A DNA stretch of 64,000 nucleotides from Gnetum montanum. Its lineage: Eukaryota > Streptophyta > Gnetopsida > Gnetales > Gnetaceae. Below the pieces are notes generated by a model. The model saw only the letters and a list, made by a program, of their open reading frames with translations. It was not told where the DNA came from and did not search any database. Both the position numbers and the translations under genes were made by a program. Location: contig MNCI01022655.1 in NCBI GenBank assembly GCA_015680685.1, forward strand, positions 558,217-622,216, given 5' to 3'. Positions 1 through 11,600 of the stretch are shown here, one piece after another. Each line of letters begins with the position of its first letter. Positions within the stretch are counted from its first letter, which is position 1.

Positions 1-1571
1 TTTTTCTGTTCACCAACTCTTCGAGTGGTGACTCATCCTCTTCATCGCAAAATCTCACTCCCTTCTTTTGAAGAGAGGGATCACAATTATATTCTTCTGT
101 GCTCTCTCTTTTTCATAGCTCCATTTCTTCTTTGGCTACTTGCTCCAACAATTGATGAATCCCATAGGATCTAAGTTCTGATAATCTCCCTTGGGCATAA
201 GTCCCAAGGGTTCTCCTAGTTTCATACCTTAACCCATCTACGATGTGACAAAGTTGGTCCCATTGTGTGTAACCATGGTCCGAGCAACGATGTAACAATG
301 CATAGTAGTGGTCTGTGGTAGCATCCAAGGGTTCATGATTACCCTATTTCCATCCTTGGATCTGCTTACACAAGCTAGACACTCTGGAGTACGTTTGATA
401 TTTTTTGTTCAAGAGTTCTAACATCGTACCCCACCTCCTAATGGTTTCCAATTCTAAGGACTGGTACCAACTCTCTGCTTCCTTTATGAGTGTCCTGGGA
501 AACAACTTCAGTTTTTGTCACTCATTTTCTATGTTTTGCAAGGCACAAGCATCATGAAATACCTGTAAATGATTTTTTGGATCCATGTTGTACCCCCCTT
601 CAAATTGTGGGATATTGTTCATGTCTAAGTGCTTGATCAAGCTATCTTTTTGATGCCTTGTTGGGATTCTCACTGCCTCCATGATGTCCAACATATTCTA
701 GGTTGCAAGTAGGGGTTCTTCATGATCATCTCTTTCATGACGTATACGTTGTTTCCTACTTTCCCTTCATTCATGTCCTTGTCCTCTCTCTTGACTCTCT
801 CGTCGAGGTCTCTCATTTTTTCAACCTCTATTCTCACCGTTATGTTCTTGGTGGATGTGCCCAGATGTGAAAGGAGAGGGTGAATGATGTGAATAAGGGA
901 AAGAATAAGGAGAACCATCACCATGACGATGTTTCCTACCTTCTCTTCTGTGGCTTCAGCCTCGATCGTGATGACAATCTAAGTGCCCATCCTTGCCATG
1001 TGTTGTTGTTCCCTCAGTGAACAGTTGGCATTCATGGGGATCAGAACTAGGGTTTTTTATCATGGACCATAGGTTTTGATACCCCACCTCCTCACTATCA
1101 TTAGAAGGGAGAACATCATTTGATAGAGAACCCGTTATAAGTGGTTCACCATCTCTGATTTTACTTAGGACGTGCGGGACCCCTTTTCCCTTCAACAGTG
1201 TATGGTGGCTCTCCTGCCTCGAGTCCCTTATACGTTGTGCAGCTATGGCATAATAATCCCTTGTGTCGAAATCACCTATAACGTACTCAACATAGAGTTG
1301 TGTCATGCCCATCTATGCAAGAGCATAAAGAAGCATGGTTGGGACTAACCGATATGGAGGTAACACTATGTTACCTTGCAAGTCTCTCCATCGCAGTTGT
1401 TCATCTTGATGGAGGATAAAGGTAAAATCTGGTATGTACTCATCAGGATGAGTATATACTACCCGATGTTGTTGAGGAACTGGCGGATTTTGGTTGTGTT
1501 CTAGACTGCCGACTATTCCTTGTATTATCCCTAGGTGGTGTAATGCTCTTGTGAGAAGAATAAGAAGACAT
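1..1571 (-). pseudogene. Ty3-gypsy gag, decayed, 5' part of a minus-strand element
   Basis: This is the capsid (gag) region of a gypsy-type LTR retrotransposon read leftwards from an ATG at 1571. It is broken into several frames by stops. The segment at 113-328 has the gag core phrase DQLCHIVDGLRYETRRTLG, followed by LLEQVAKEE. The segment at 956-1312 matches the N-terminal gag part found on the + strand at 52.8-53.2 kb. The ATG lies about 140 bases inside the LTR at 1714-2489, with a primer-binding-site-like stretch between them, which is the normal layout. The rest of the element (pol, second LTR) lies beyond the left edge. It is the same family as the outer gypsy element at 51.4-64 kb. The stops make it non-functional. 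Confidence 0.8.
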
Positions 1572-1689
1572 GGTGTCTTATCGGTGTGCTAATTAACCAT
1601 TATATAATTTTTTACTTAATTAAACCTAAGGTTTATTTAAGCTCCCAACAATGTGAGTGATTTCCTATGTTCTACTTAGCGCACAAACA

Positions 1690-1713
1690 CTTAGTCCCTA
1701 GCAATAGCGCCAA
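1690..1713 (-). other. Primer binding site of left gypsy element, degenerate
   Basis: Read on the minus strand, the bases just inside the LTR give TTGGCGCTATTGCTAGGGA. This resembles the better preserved site TTGGCGCCGTTGCCGGGGA at 60223-60242, a tRNA-Asp-type site used by many plant Tat/Athila-like gypsy elements. The differences are mostly C-to-T or G-to-A type, as expected from decay. Confidence 0.55.
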
Positions 1714-2489
1714 TGATGAGTGGCAAGGTACCCCTACACTCCACCATACGAATATGAGCGTAGCACATGCAATCCAATTGAACTCCATAGACTAACTACC
1801 TACACGCCTCATGGAACACTTAAGGTTAATTATTCATCGTCTTCCCATACTTACTTGTAGTTGTCATGGTGTATGGTTAAGTAAGTCCAAGGTATATGAT
1901 TTTTATGTCTTTTCAATTTTATCTCCTATCTTGATAAGGTGAAGGGTGAAGAGACTAATTACTAACTTTAACTAACTAACTAAGTCTTAATTAACCTAGT
2001 GTCAGCATCCATTCCCACTTACCGTTCACACCCTGAACCAATGCGACCTTGGTTACCAAACACTAATCGTTGCTGGGATCACCAAGCGTAACGCACATGC
2101 TCGCAGCAGTCTTACTGAGGCACTTAACTAGGAGAGAAGGGTTGAGAGAGATTTAATGACTAATAAAGCATGTAAATGATAAGCAGTAAATAACAATAAA
2201 TAAAATCCTATTTAGCCTATTCCATGCACTACAAGGTTTATCCAAGAATTTCATCTTTATTTCCATACACAAACATGTGTTCAGGTAAAATATTTGCCCG
2301 AATAAAGATCCGTTCAATTTGGAGCTCCTACTGTGGGCACATGGAAAATATTCTATCTCTAGAAAGGCTAAACTACTAGAGTTTCACTAAAGGTCTAGAT
2401 CTAGATGAGAAACAAAGGGAGAGCCACCTCTTATTTATAGACTTGGTGGTGGACTACAATATCACGGACTGTAATATCACATCCCATCA
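1714..2489 (-). repeat. LTR of the left gypsy element (5' LTR on minus strand)
   Basis: This 776-bp LTR starts TGATGAGTGGCAAGGTACCC and ends CATCCCATCA on the + strand. Its start matches the LTRs at 50246, 54556 and 60243, and the reverse complement of the LTR end at 52437. A TATA-like motif on the minus strand (CTATAAATAAGAG) lies near 2430-2442. The LTR abuts copia reverse-transcriptase coding sequence at 2490, so this gypsy element inserted into the copia element. Its target duplication partner is outside the window. Confidence 0.75.
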
Positions 2490-3300
2490 AGAGGTGTACT
2501 TATAGGTTTTGCATCCTCCATGTTGAAATGTTTTAGAACCTTTCCAATGTAATCTTCTTAGCTTAGCCACAACTTCTTCCTTTTTTTGCCCCTATAAATA
2601 TTCATTCCAAGAATTTTATTTGCCTATCCCAAATCCTTCATAGCAAATTCTTTTCCCATTTCCAGTTTTAGATGTTTTATTTCCGCCATGTCATTTCCAG
2701 CACTTAACATATCATCAACATACAACAAAAAAATTGTAAACTTACTCAAAAAATCTCCAAAAAAATATGCATAGTGGTCCAGATTATTTCTCTAATAATT
2801 CAACTTCTTCATGAAGGTGTCAAACCTTTTATACCACTGTGTAGAGGCTTGTTTCAGACCATATAAGCTCTTTTTCATTTTGCAAACCAAACTTAAACCT
2901 TATTTTTTTTATACCATTCTGGTTGTTTCATGTATATTTTCTTCTCCAAATATCCATGGAGGAATACTGTTTTTATGTCAAGTTTTTCTAATTCTAAATC
3001 CATATAGGCCATCAAAGATAGCACTAAATGTATAGAAGAGTGTTTTAACACTAGGGAAAATTTATTGAAAGTCTATGCCTAGTTTCTATGCATAGACTTT
3101 CACCATCAACCTAGCCTTGAAATGTTTTTCCCCATTGGCCTCTATTTTAATTCTGTATAGCCACCTGCACTCCAAGAGTTTTCTCCCTTTTGGCAACTGA
3201 ACCAGCTCCCATGTTTTGTTCTGCTAGAGTGATTCCCATTCATCATTTATAGTTGCCTAGCTTCCTCCATTATTTCTAATTCACCATTATCATTGTAAAT
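2490..3300 (-). pseudogene. Copia reverse transcriptase (RVT_2), broken
   Basis: Minus-strand translation in several frames gives the start of a copia RT: a phrase like NDEWESL, then NKTWELVQLPKGRKLL, CRWLYRIKIEANGE and KARLMVK around 3250-3060. Around 2700 it gives LLYVDDML, which contains the YVDD catalytic motif, followed by EFAMKDLG and KILGM near 2640-2590. Function would be copying element RNA into cDNA. Frame changes and stops between these blocks show it is inactive. The coding region is truncated at 2490 by the LTR of another element. Confidence 0.8.
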
Positions 3301-3626
3301 TACATGATTCAGTGAGGGAGAGTACTTGTCAGGAGGTCTGGTCACTTTTTTTGACCTTCTAACCCAATGAGACACATGCAACTTGTTGTTCATCACCTTC
3401 TTCCTCATTTCCTTATTTTCCTCCATTTTCTCCTTGTTGTCCTGAGTTCTCAACTTACTACCATGTAATTTTAGCATGTTGTCCAATGTTTCTAGATATG
3501 GAAAATCCATGAATTTCATCATTTTCAACTTCTTCAGTCATCCTAAAAGGAGGTCTCATGTTGTTTGAGCCACTGCTATCCCTGTCTTTCGTTTGTAGCT
3601 CACTAAACATCACGTTTTCTCTAAAT

Positions 3627-4400
3627 TTAACATCCCTTGATCTCATTACACATTTCAAATTCAGGATCCCAAAGTTTGAATCCTAAATCATCTTCTCCAT
3701 ATCCAACAAATATGCAATGGTTAGCCCTATACTGTAGTTTAGTTTTTGGAATATGCATAAATGTCCCACATCCAAAAATTCTTAAATGACTGTACAAAAT
3801 GTCTTTACCTCTCCAAAAAGCTTCTAGAACAACATTATTAATTGATGAATGTGGAGACCTATTCACCAAATATGCTACAGTCTTAACTAGCTCTTTTCAA
3901 AACATCTTAGGTAGGCTAGCATTTGAAACCATTGTTATAGCATGATCCACCAATGTTCTGTTGCATCTTTCAACAACTCCATTTTCTTGTGGTGTACCAG
4001 GAGGGGTATGAATGTGCCTAATTCCTTTGTTGTTGCAAAAATCAACAAATACTTTGGAAGTGTACTCCCTACCATTATTAGTTTACAAACATTTATTTTC
4101 AGACTTGTTTCATTTTCTACTCTTGCAATAAATGTTTTGAAAACTGAAAACACTTCATATTTTGATTTTAGCATATAAACCTAAATCTTTCTTTTACAAT
4201 CATCTATGAAAGTTACAAAATAAATAGATCCACCAAGTGAAATAGGAGTCATAAGACCACAAACATGAAAATAGACCAATTCTAACTTATTTTTCTTTTT
4301 GCCATCTAGATCCATACGGAAGTTTACTCTCATAAATTTTCCAACTAAACAGTCTTTGCAAATAGTTTGGGTATAAGAAAATACAAGAATGGGAGACTGA
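3627..4400 (-). pseudogene. Copia integrase, broken
   Basis: Minus-strand frames give a pre-integrase-like stretch followed by integrase core text. Around 3935-4050 there is HTPPGTPQENGVVER-type sequence read through frame changes. At 3627-3869 the typical copia phrase SHLRIFGCGTFMHIPK and IFVGYGEDDLGFKLWDP follows. This is the C-terminal half of the integrase and the linker to RT. Integrase would join the cDNA to the host chromosome. Multiple stops separate the blocks, so it cannot be functional. Confidence 0.75.
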
Positions 4401-4528
4401 TTTTGAAGTACCTTTAAGCCTGACCAACCAATGTGTCCAAGACATCTATGTCATACTTCAAAACTTTCTACATAAGAAACTATTGCAACAGAGATGCATG
4501 AATCTACCATCAACGTATATAAGCTACC

Positions 4529-4840
4529 CTACTTCTCTCCTTTTAGAATGGTCATGATTCCCTTGGAAATCCTCCAATGTCCACCTCTAGTACTAAAATT
4601 CATACCTGAATCATCTAGATGTGGAATTGAAATTAGCTTCTTTGTGACTTTAGGAACATGTCTAATGTTATCTATTGTCACCTTTGGCATCTTTGTGTGT
4701 TGTAGACTTATACTTCCAATTCCAAAAAGTTTTAAAGCTTTTCCATTAGCAACATGTACAAAACCATATTTAACTTCATAATAAGATGTAAAACAAGAAT
4801 TATTTGGACAAATGTGAAAGGAGGCACCTGAGTTAATCAA
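4529..4840 (-). pseudogene. Copia protease region with altered active site
   Basis: The open stretch encodes INSGASFHICPNNSCF, then VANGKALKLFGIGSI and IRHVPKVTKKLISIPHLDDSG. These match the copia protease and the start of the pre-integrase region. The usual catalytic motif of the family is DSGAS. Here the first residue is N, so the catalytic aspartate is lost (a single G-to-A change would do this). The protease would normally cut the gag-pol polyprotein. It lies between the gag remnant and the integrase remnant. Confidence 0.8.
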
Positions 4841-4959
4841 CTAGATGTCACTACTATGTCCATCTACCACCATTGTACATAGTTCTTGAACTAAGAAACT
4901 AACATTTCTGTCAGTTGCATTTACCTCTAATGTTCCTTCTTCCAACTTCTTTTCCTTTT

Positions 4960-5710
4960 CTTCATCTTTCTATGCTTTCCATGGAAAGTAGTCCTTCTTC
5001 AAATGATCTTTCTTCTTATAGAACCAAAACTCTTGAGTTTGAGTTTTGCCACATGATACACCTCTATTCCTACTTCTCCCCCTATTTGGGAAATGTCTCC
5101 TACTTCTCCCTCTTTCCTTTGCTACATGAACATTTCCAGATGTAAAAGACTCATCTACTCTAACTTTTGAATCCTGAAGAGTAGACACGGCCTATCCAAA
5201 TTTCATAGATGAAACACTCATAAAAGTAGTAATAGATGTCACAATTGCAAACCAAGAATCAGGTAAGGACCCTAATAGAGCATAGGATTTAACTAAATCT
5301 AGAATAAAAATTTTATATTCTTCCATCTTATTCAAAGTTCCCATCAACTCATCCAAATGATCTTGGAAAGACACATTAGATCTCTTCTTGCATCTAAAAA
5401 CTTTCTGATAAATATGAAAGGTATTCAAACCTGATACTTTATCAAACCTATTCTTCAACGTTTTCCACAGATCATGTGGATCCATATTAGGTTTAATTGA
5501 TGCCAAGATCCCATTGCTTAGGGTTGGATGAATGAAAGATAATTCCTTAGTCTTAATTTTTTTCCAATGAGCATTTGACATTTCTGCTAGTTGAGAGGGT
5601 TCTAGGGCCTCTTGGTACTCCTTTTGTGCTAAGATAGCCTTTATCAAAATGCTCCAAAAATTCTAATTCCTTCCTACTAATCTTTCCATTATTTGTAGCC
5701 TCTCCATCTC
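4960..5710 (-). pseudogene. Copia gag (UBN2-type) with damaged zinc knuckle
   Basis: The open stretch 5192-5647 encodes a UBN2-type copia gag: KAILAQKEYQEALEPS near the start, AHWKKIKTKELSFIHPTLSN, then DLWKTLKNRFD and FQDHLDELMGTLNKMEEYK. The true start is probably near 5710 in another frame (MERLQIMERLVG), so one frameshift splits the N-terminus. Downstream (4970-5188) the RNA-binding knuckle reads FWFYKKKDHLKKDYF, where the family has CxxCxxxGHxxxxC. The cysteines are replaced, so RNA binding would be lost. Confidence 0.8.
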
Positions 5711-5736
5711 TTTAGATCTACTCTTATACTAGTTTT

Positions 5737-6300
5737 TATAATCGGAAGCGATAGTTTCAATAAAACAATCACCAGATTAGATCTGAAAAATACACAAGAG
5801 AAGCTTTGGAGAAATTAGTAGAACATTGTAGATCTGAATAAAATGTTAAAGGTAGAAAATATTGTGCTATAGCATATTAAATAGACATCCTAAATCACTA
5901 AAAAAACCATTGTAAACTCTAGCAAACATTCGCTGTAAAAGAAAAATGAAAATAGCAAAAGAAAATAGCATAAGGACATAGAGATTTACATGGTTCAAGC
6001 CCTTTTTACCCTACCTCGACAACAATGCTGATCTACCTTCTATTCTACTCAAATCTTAAGGACACAAGTTGTTCTTATAGTTTTCCAAGCACTGAATTTG
6101 CTACTCTCACAAATCTCAGATCTTAGACTCTCATCTCCAAGGTAAAACCTTAATACAATGCTTCCATATCAAAAACACACACCCTTAAAGGCTACCCCAA
6201 GCCTTCTATTTATAAGGAAACATTAGGACCAAATCCCAACCCTAATAGAAAAGGAAATACAACAAATAATACTAATGTATTTACCTTCATTTATCCAACA
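5737..6300 (-). repeat. Copia 5' LTR (minus strand), left edge approximate
   Basis: The right edge is marked by ...TTATCCAACA at 6291-6300, which on the minus strand is the usual copia LTR start TGTTGGATAA. A TATA box on the minus strand (CTTATAAATAGAAG) lies near 6207-6220, followed by promoter-proximal sequence. The left edge is placed before a degenerate tRNA-Met primer site (minus strand CTAGTATAAGAGTAGATC, compare TGGTATCAGAGC) at about 5716-5736. That edge may be off by some tens of bases. Confidence 0.6.
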
Positions 6301-6600
6301 TCATAAGCTTAATGTGTCTATAGCTTTGATGGTTTTGGATGTCTCCCTTGTCTTGTAGATAGGCACTATAGTGCTCCTCCTCCAATCATCTTGCATTTTC
6401 CCCTCCTCTTGAATCTTGTTGAACAAATTTGTTAACCAAGCAATCCCTATATCTCTCATAGGTTTTTGTACCTTTATAAGAATAGCATCAGGTCCCATGT
6501 GTAACATTCTTCTTTTCTATAAGGGCTTTCCTTACATCAAAGGAAAAAATACAATTTTTCATTGCTATGGTTTATTCCGTCTTCAACTTCATATCTGAAG
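6301..6600 (-). pseudogene. LINE reverse transcriptase fragment
   Basis: Minus-strand reading gives DVRKALIEKK, then (in the next frame) MGPDAILIKVQKPMRDIGIA, WLTNLFNKIQEEGKMQDDWR and RSTIVPIYK. This is the N-terminal part of a plant LINE reverse transcriptase; in the family it reads like GPDGIPIEVWKxLGDxGIxWLTxLFNxI and WRxSxLVPIYKNKGD. One frameshift separates the two pieces. It ends abruptly at the copia LTR, so copia probably inserted here. No intact LINE is present. Confidence 0.75.
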
Positions 6601-7731
6601 AATTACTTTAAAGGAAAAAGTAATTGTTCCTGCTTGAAGTATTTCCATAGATGTTCTATTGATTTCTTAGATTCTTACCACTCATCTCTAATGATTGTTC
6701 TTGATTTTGAGGTTTAGTTTGGATGTGTACCTTCCATTTGTAATTAAATATGGTTCTAACTCAAATTTTTTGACGAAGATTTCTCTATTTTTGGACAAGA
6801 TGATGAAGCTACCCTACTGGAGGAGGAGGAGCTGACTGAAGTTGAAGGAAATGATGTCACTACAGAGGTTTGTTTCCTTTTTATCTATCATGAGACAAAT
6901 TTTGTACTACTACATCATTTTAGCATTTGCACCATTTGATGCCGAGCTGGCAAAATATCTATGTTGCTAACCTATTTTTAAAATTATTTTGAAGTAGTTT
7001 GCTTGATGAGTATTCAACTGCAACCATTACTTCTTTCAAAGCAAACTCTCCTTTTAGTTAAAGTATAATCTTTTCTTGATGAATGTTTGCATTGCATACT
7101 TTACCCGCAGATTGATGCTTTAAAAGATGAGAGTGAACTACCTATGCAGAGATACAGAAAAGTGAGTGCGATTTTTACTGCTGCTATATAATGAGAGTTG
7201 ATCACAATAGCTTATCTTTAGTAACATAATTAATTTAATTCAAGAGGAACAAGAGGTAGAAATTGATGAAGATGATGAGCCCTTATTGTATGAAAGTAAG
7301 TATAATTCTCCATTCAAGAGATTCGTGACTATTTGGCCAAATGCATCATTTTCATATTTAAAGCTTTTGAATCATATGATTTTCTTATAATTTTTTGTTA
7401 ATATATTTTCATTTCAATTAAATTTAAGTGCTGCTCCCAGGTGATTCAAAGATTTTTTAAATTGTTTCAAAATATTCACCATATGATTGAAACATGTTTG
7501 AAAATAGTAGCTTGCTATACATAATAAGACTAGAGTGTCAGATAACTTTTTTGTGGCTGGTTTCATTCAGTGCATATAATTTTGTGTGATTATCAAACAC
7601 TTAGCCGGTAAACGCTATTCAGTATCAAGTTCACTTTATGTTTCTACCTTTTAGAGAAAATTCAAAGACTATCCTTATAGGCTGTTCAAGATTTTAGGAT
7701 TTTTTGTTAATTATATTTTCTAGGGCTGTTA

Positions 7732-7925
7732 AATGATAACATATGTGCTGGTGCATGGGTGATTGGCTAGTTAGTTAGGTTGCACTGCTATGCATTGGAA
7801 GTTTAACTTGCACTACTATACACTAGAAGGTACTGGGTTCAAATCTTACTGCTAGCACCTTACCCTAGCTTGGGGGCATTGTTCCAAGCATATTATTAAT
7901 TATTTCCTTACTCGTAAAAAAAAAC
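7732..7925 (+). mobile_element. SINE in a PIE1 intron
   Basis: Inside the 7296-8114 intron, a ~190-bp stretch has a tRNA-like head. An A-box-like TGGCTAGTTAGTTAGG lies near 7771-7787, and a B-box-like GGGTTCAAATC lies near 7841-7851. The 3' end runs into an A-rich tail (TAAAAAAAAAC) near 7915-7925. These are the marks of a tRNA-derived SINE transcribed by RNA polymerase III. No clear target-site duplication was seen, so the exact edges are uncertain. Confidence 0.5.
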
Positions 7926-8592
7926 ATCATACACAATTTGAAACTCTTTGGTTATATCCAGACAATAGTATAGCTCTAGTAAGAAAAATTTTAAGTACTT
8001 ATTGATGTAATTTGATTAAAGCTTTTTTGTGTTTGTGAGATTTATCGTTTACCTATTACTTTTCGATCCTTTGACTATTTACCAAGGATTCTCATGCAAA
8101 CCATCTTAAACCAGGTTGGGACACTGAATTTGCAAATGAAACATATCGCCAACATGTTGAGGTTTTGGCCCAACAACAAGTAAGTTCTGATTTTTATGTC
8201 ATAAATTATAACATGAAAATGGACCTTACTTTTATTTTATTTATCATCTATTCTATAATTGTTTTTTTGCTAATAGTTACTGCAAGATCAGCTTGAGTGG
8301 GATTCGGAGGAAGCAGCTGCCTTGGATGAAATGTTGTCAGCTTCTAACATTGGTCTTGAGTTTCCTTAGTTGTTACTAAATTTTCACGTTTTTTGTTTCC
8401 TGTCAATTGTTTTCTATGCTCTGTTGGTAGGGGCAAAGCTAGAAGAGCTTTAAAACAAAAGGCTAGACACAAGTTGAAAAAGACAAAATTCAAATCTCTT
8501 AGAGAGGAAACTTGGCTTTAAATGAGGATCAAGTAAATGATACAATGAGCTTAGAGAATAACTTCTTTGAGAGTGAAGATCTTCAGGGATCG

Positions 8593-8600
8593 ATTACTGC
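8593..8600 (+). repeat. Left target-site duplication ATTACTGC
   Basis: ATTACTGC at 8593-8600 is repeated at 39363-39370. The base before each copy is also G, so the shared word is 9 bases (GATTACTGC). Both copies lie in the PIE1-like exon frame as ATT ACT GC. They bound the giant insertion. Confidence 0.85.
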
Positions 8601-11600
8601 CTATGTTGCCAGAAATGCAACGAATTCATAATGTTTCATGTTTTTCGTTGCAGAAATGGGATCCTGTTTCAAAACGTCGTTTCTCATGAATAGTAACCGT
8701 CACTTGGTAGGCGAAACGTTTCGGGGTAGACTGAAACGTTTTTGACACGTTTCATTACATTTTTGACAGGTTTCATTTCCTTTTATTTTATTTTTTTATT
8801 TTATTCTCAACAACTACATCTGTCACGAACTAAATGCAGGTCAGGTCAACAACTACATATGTCATGAACTAAATGCAAGTTTGTCATGAGTTAAATGCAA
8901 ATCTACAATGCCAAAGATGGAGGGAAAAAATTTAGGGTTTAGACATCAATACGTAACACATTTAGGTAAAGCATTTGGTGCCTGCACTGTGAACGCTGCT
9001 AATCTTGCTGTTGCTACCGCTTTTGCATCCATGTGTTATGAACGCTGTTGCTTCCACTTTTGCATTGTTGTGCTGTGAATGTTGTTGCTCCCACTTTTGC
9101 ATCGTTGTGCTGTGAACGCTGCTAATCCTATAATTGCTACCACTTCTGCATCACTCTCCATGGTCATTTCTACTACTTCTACATCGCATCCCTATCCATA
9201 ACCAGTCAACTCTCAGCTCTGTGTGCTAAGTCTCTGCTTCTGCAACAAGCAGTCCTCCTCCCTCTTCAAAATGGGCTATACCGTGGATTCAGACACCATT
9301 TTTGTACATTATCTCTTCATTGGTCTTTCTTCATTCAGATTCTTTTCTTTGAGTTAGAGTTTCTTATTACAGTAAAGTTCAATCTGCAATTCATATTCTA
9401 TAAAGTTAATACAGTAAGCTTGTCTTTGGCCTTTCCCTATTCCCATTTCAATGGGGGTAGCAAATCCTTCTATTCATAGATTTAATCTTAGATCTTGCCT
9501 TATGCTTATTTATCTATATGAAAGAGCAGCACCCTATGTTGCCAAAAACTCAACGGATTCATAAAGTTTCATGTTTTTCGTTGCGGAAATGGGATCCTGT
9601 TTCAAAATTTCGTTTCTAATGAACAATAACTGTCACTTGGCAGGCGAAATGTTTTGGGGCAGATTGAAACATTTTTGACATGTTTGATTACATTTTTCAT
9701 AGGTTTCATTTCCATTGATTTTATTTTTTGATTTTATTCTCAACAACTACATTTGTCATGAACTAAATGTAGGTCAGGTCAACAACTGCATCTGTCACGA
9801 ACTAAATGTAGGTCTGTCATGAGTTAAATGCAAATCTGCAACAGCAAAGATGGAGGGAAAAAAATCTAGGGTTTAGACGTCAATAAATAACACATTTAGG
9901 TAAAGCATTTTGTGCCTGTGCTGTGAACACTACTGATCTTGTTGTTGCTGCCACTTTTGCATCGTTGTGCTATGAACGCTGTTGCTGCCGCTTTTGCACC
10001 ATTGTGCTATGAACGCTGCTAATCCTACAATTGCTGCCACTTCTACATCACTCTCCACGGCTATTGTTGTTGCTTCTACATCGCATCCCTGTCCATAACC
10101 AGTCAACTCTCAACATTGTGTGGTAACTCTCTACTTCTGCAACAAGCAGTCCTCCTCCCTCTTCAAAATGGGCTAAACTATGGATTCAGACACCATTTTT
10201 GTACATTATCTCTTCATTGGTATTTCTTTATTGAGATTCTTTTCTTTGAGTCAGAGTTTCTTATTATAGTAAAGTTCAATCTGCAATTCATATTATGTAA
10301 AATAGGGTCTCATTTTTAAAGTTCAACTCTTCAAAGTTAATATAGTAAGCTTGTCTTTGGCCTTTCCCAATTCCCATTTCAATGGGGATAGCAAATCCTT
10401 TTATTCATAGATTTAATCTCAGATCTTGCCTTATGCTTATTTATCTATATGAAAGAGCAGCATCCTATGTTGCCAGAAACGCAATGGATTTATAAAGTTT
10501 CACGTTTTTCGTTGCAGAAATGGGATCCCATTTCAAAACACCGTTTCTCATGAATAGTAATCATCACTTGGTAGGCGAAACGTTTCGATGCAAATTGAAA
10601 CGTTTTTTACACATTTCATTACGTTTTTGATAGGTTTCATTTCCTTTGATTTTATTCTCAACAACTGCATTTGTCACGAACTAAATGCAAGTCTGTCATG
10701 AGTTAAATGTAGATCTGTAACGGCAAAGATGGAGGGAAAAAATTTAGGGTTTAGACATCAATAAGTAACACATTTAGGTAGAGCATTTGGTGCCTATGCT
10801 GTGAATGCTGCTAATCTTGTTGTTGCTGTCGCTTTTGCATCGCTGTGCTGTGAATGCTGTTGCTACCTCTTTTGCATCGTTGTGTTGTGAACACTGCTAA
10901 TCCTGCAATTTTTGCCACTTTTGCATCGCTCTCCATAGCCATTGTTGTTGCTTCTACATCACATCCCTATCCATAACTAGTCAACTCTCAGCTCTGTGTG
11001 GTAACTCTTTGCTTCTACAACAAGCAGTCCTCCTCCCTCTTCAAAATGGGCTAAACCGTGGATTTAGAGACCATTGTTGTACATTATCTTTTCATTGGTC
11101 TTTCTTCATTCAGATTCTTTCCTTTGAGTTAGAGTTTCTTATTACAGTAAAGTTCAATCTGCAATTCATATTCTATAAAATAGGGTCTCATTTTTAAAGT
11201 TCATCTCTTCAAAGTTAATATAGTAAGCTTTTCTTTGGCGTTTCCCTATTCCCATTTCAATGGGGGCAGCAAATCCTTCTATTCATAGATTTAATCTCGG
11301 ATCTTGCCTTATGCTTATTTATCTATATGAAAGAGCAGCACCCTATGTTGCTAGAAATGCAACGGATTCATAACGTTTCGCATTTTTCATTGCAGAAACG
11401 AGATGCCATTTCAAAACGCTGTTTCTCATGAACAGTAACCATCACTTGATAGGCAAAACGTTTCGGGGTAGACTAAAACGTTTTTTACACGTTTCATTAC
11501 ATTTTTGACAGGTTTCATTTCCTTTTATTTTATTTTCAACAATTGCATCTATCATGAACTAAATGTAGGTCTGTCATGAGTTAAATGCATATCTGCAATG

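Larger units (their letters stand above)
2490..6300 (-). mobile_element. Ty1-copia retrotransposon, minus strand, decayed and interrupted
   Basis: Reading leftwards from 6300, the order is LTR, primer site, gag, zinc-knuckle remnant, protease, integrase, reverse transcriptase. The RT-before-RNase H order after integrase is diagnostic of copia. All coding parts contain stops or frameshifts. The element is cut at 2490 by the gypsy LTR, so its RNase H and 3' LTR lie left of that insertion, outside the window. Its 5' LTR ends at 6300 next to a LINE fragment, suggesting that copia inserted into that LINE. Confidence 0.85.
6799..8600 (+). pseudogene. PIE1: PIE1-like SWR1 ATPase gene, exons left of the insertion
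   Basis: These exons encode the region after the helicase domain of PIE1, the catalytic subunit of the SWR1 complex that places histone H2A.Z. Exons I can define are ~6799-6867 (DDEATLLEEEELTEVEG), 7111-7161 (IDALKDESELPMQRYRK), 7247-7295 (EVEIDEDDEPLLYE), 8115-8179 (WDTEFANETYRQHVEVLAQQ), 8277-~8355 (LLQDQLEWDSEEAAALDEML) and 8431-8600 (ARRALKQKARHKLKKTKFKS, then ALNEDQVNDTMSLENNFFES). Donors and acceptors are canonical, and phases agree for the first four. EIDEDDEPLLYE-W-D..F..E.YRQ.V..LAQ.Q is typical of plant PIE1. The first two exons are less certain. A 1-nt loss near 8505-8512 breaks the last exon: KFKSLRE continues only in the next frame. The helicase part must lie left of the window or be absent. 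Confidence 0.8.
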
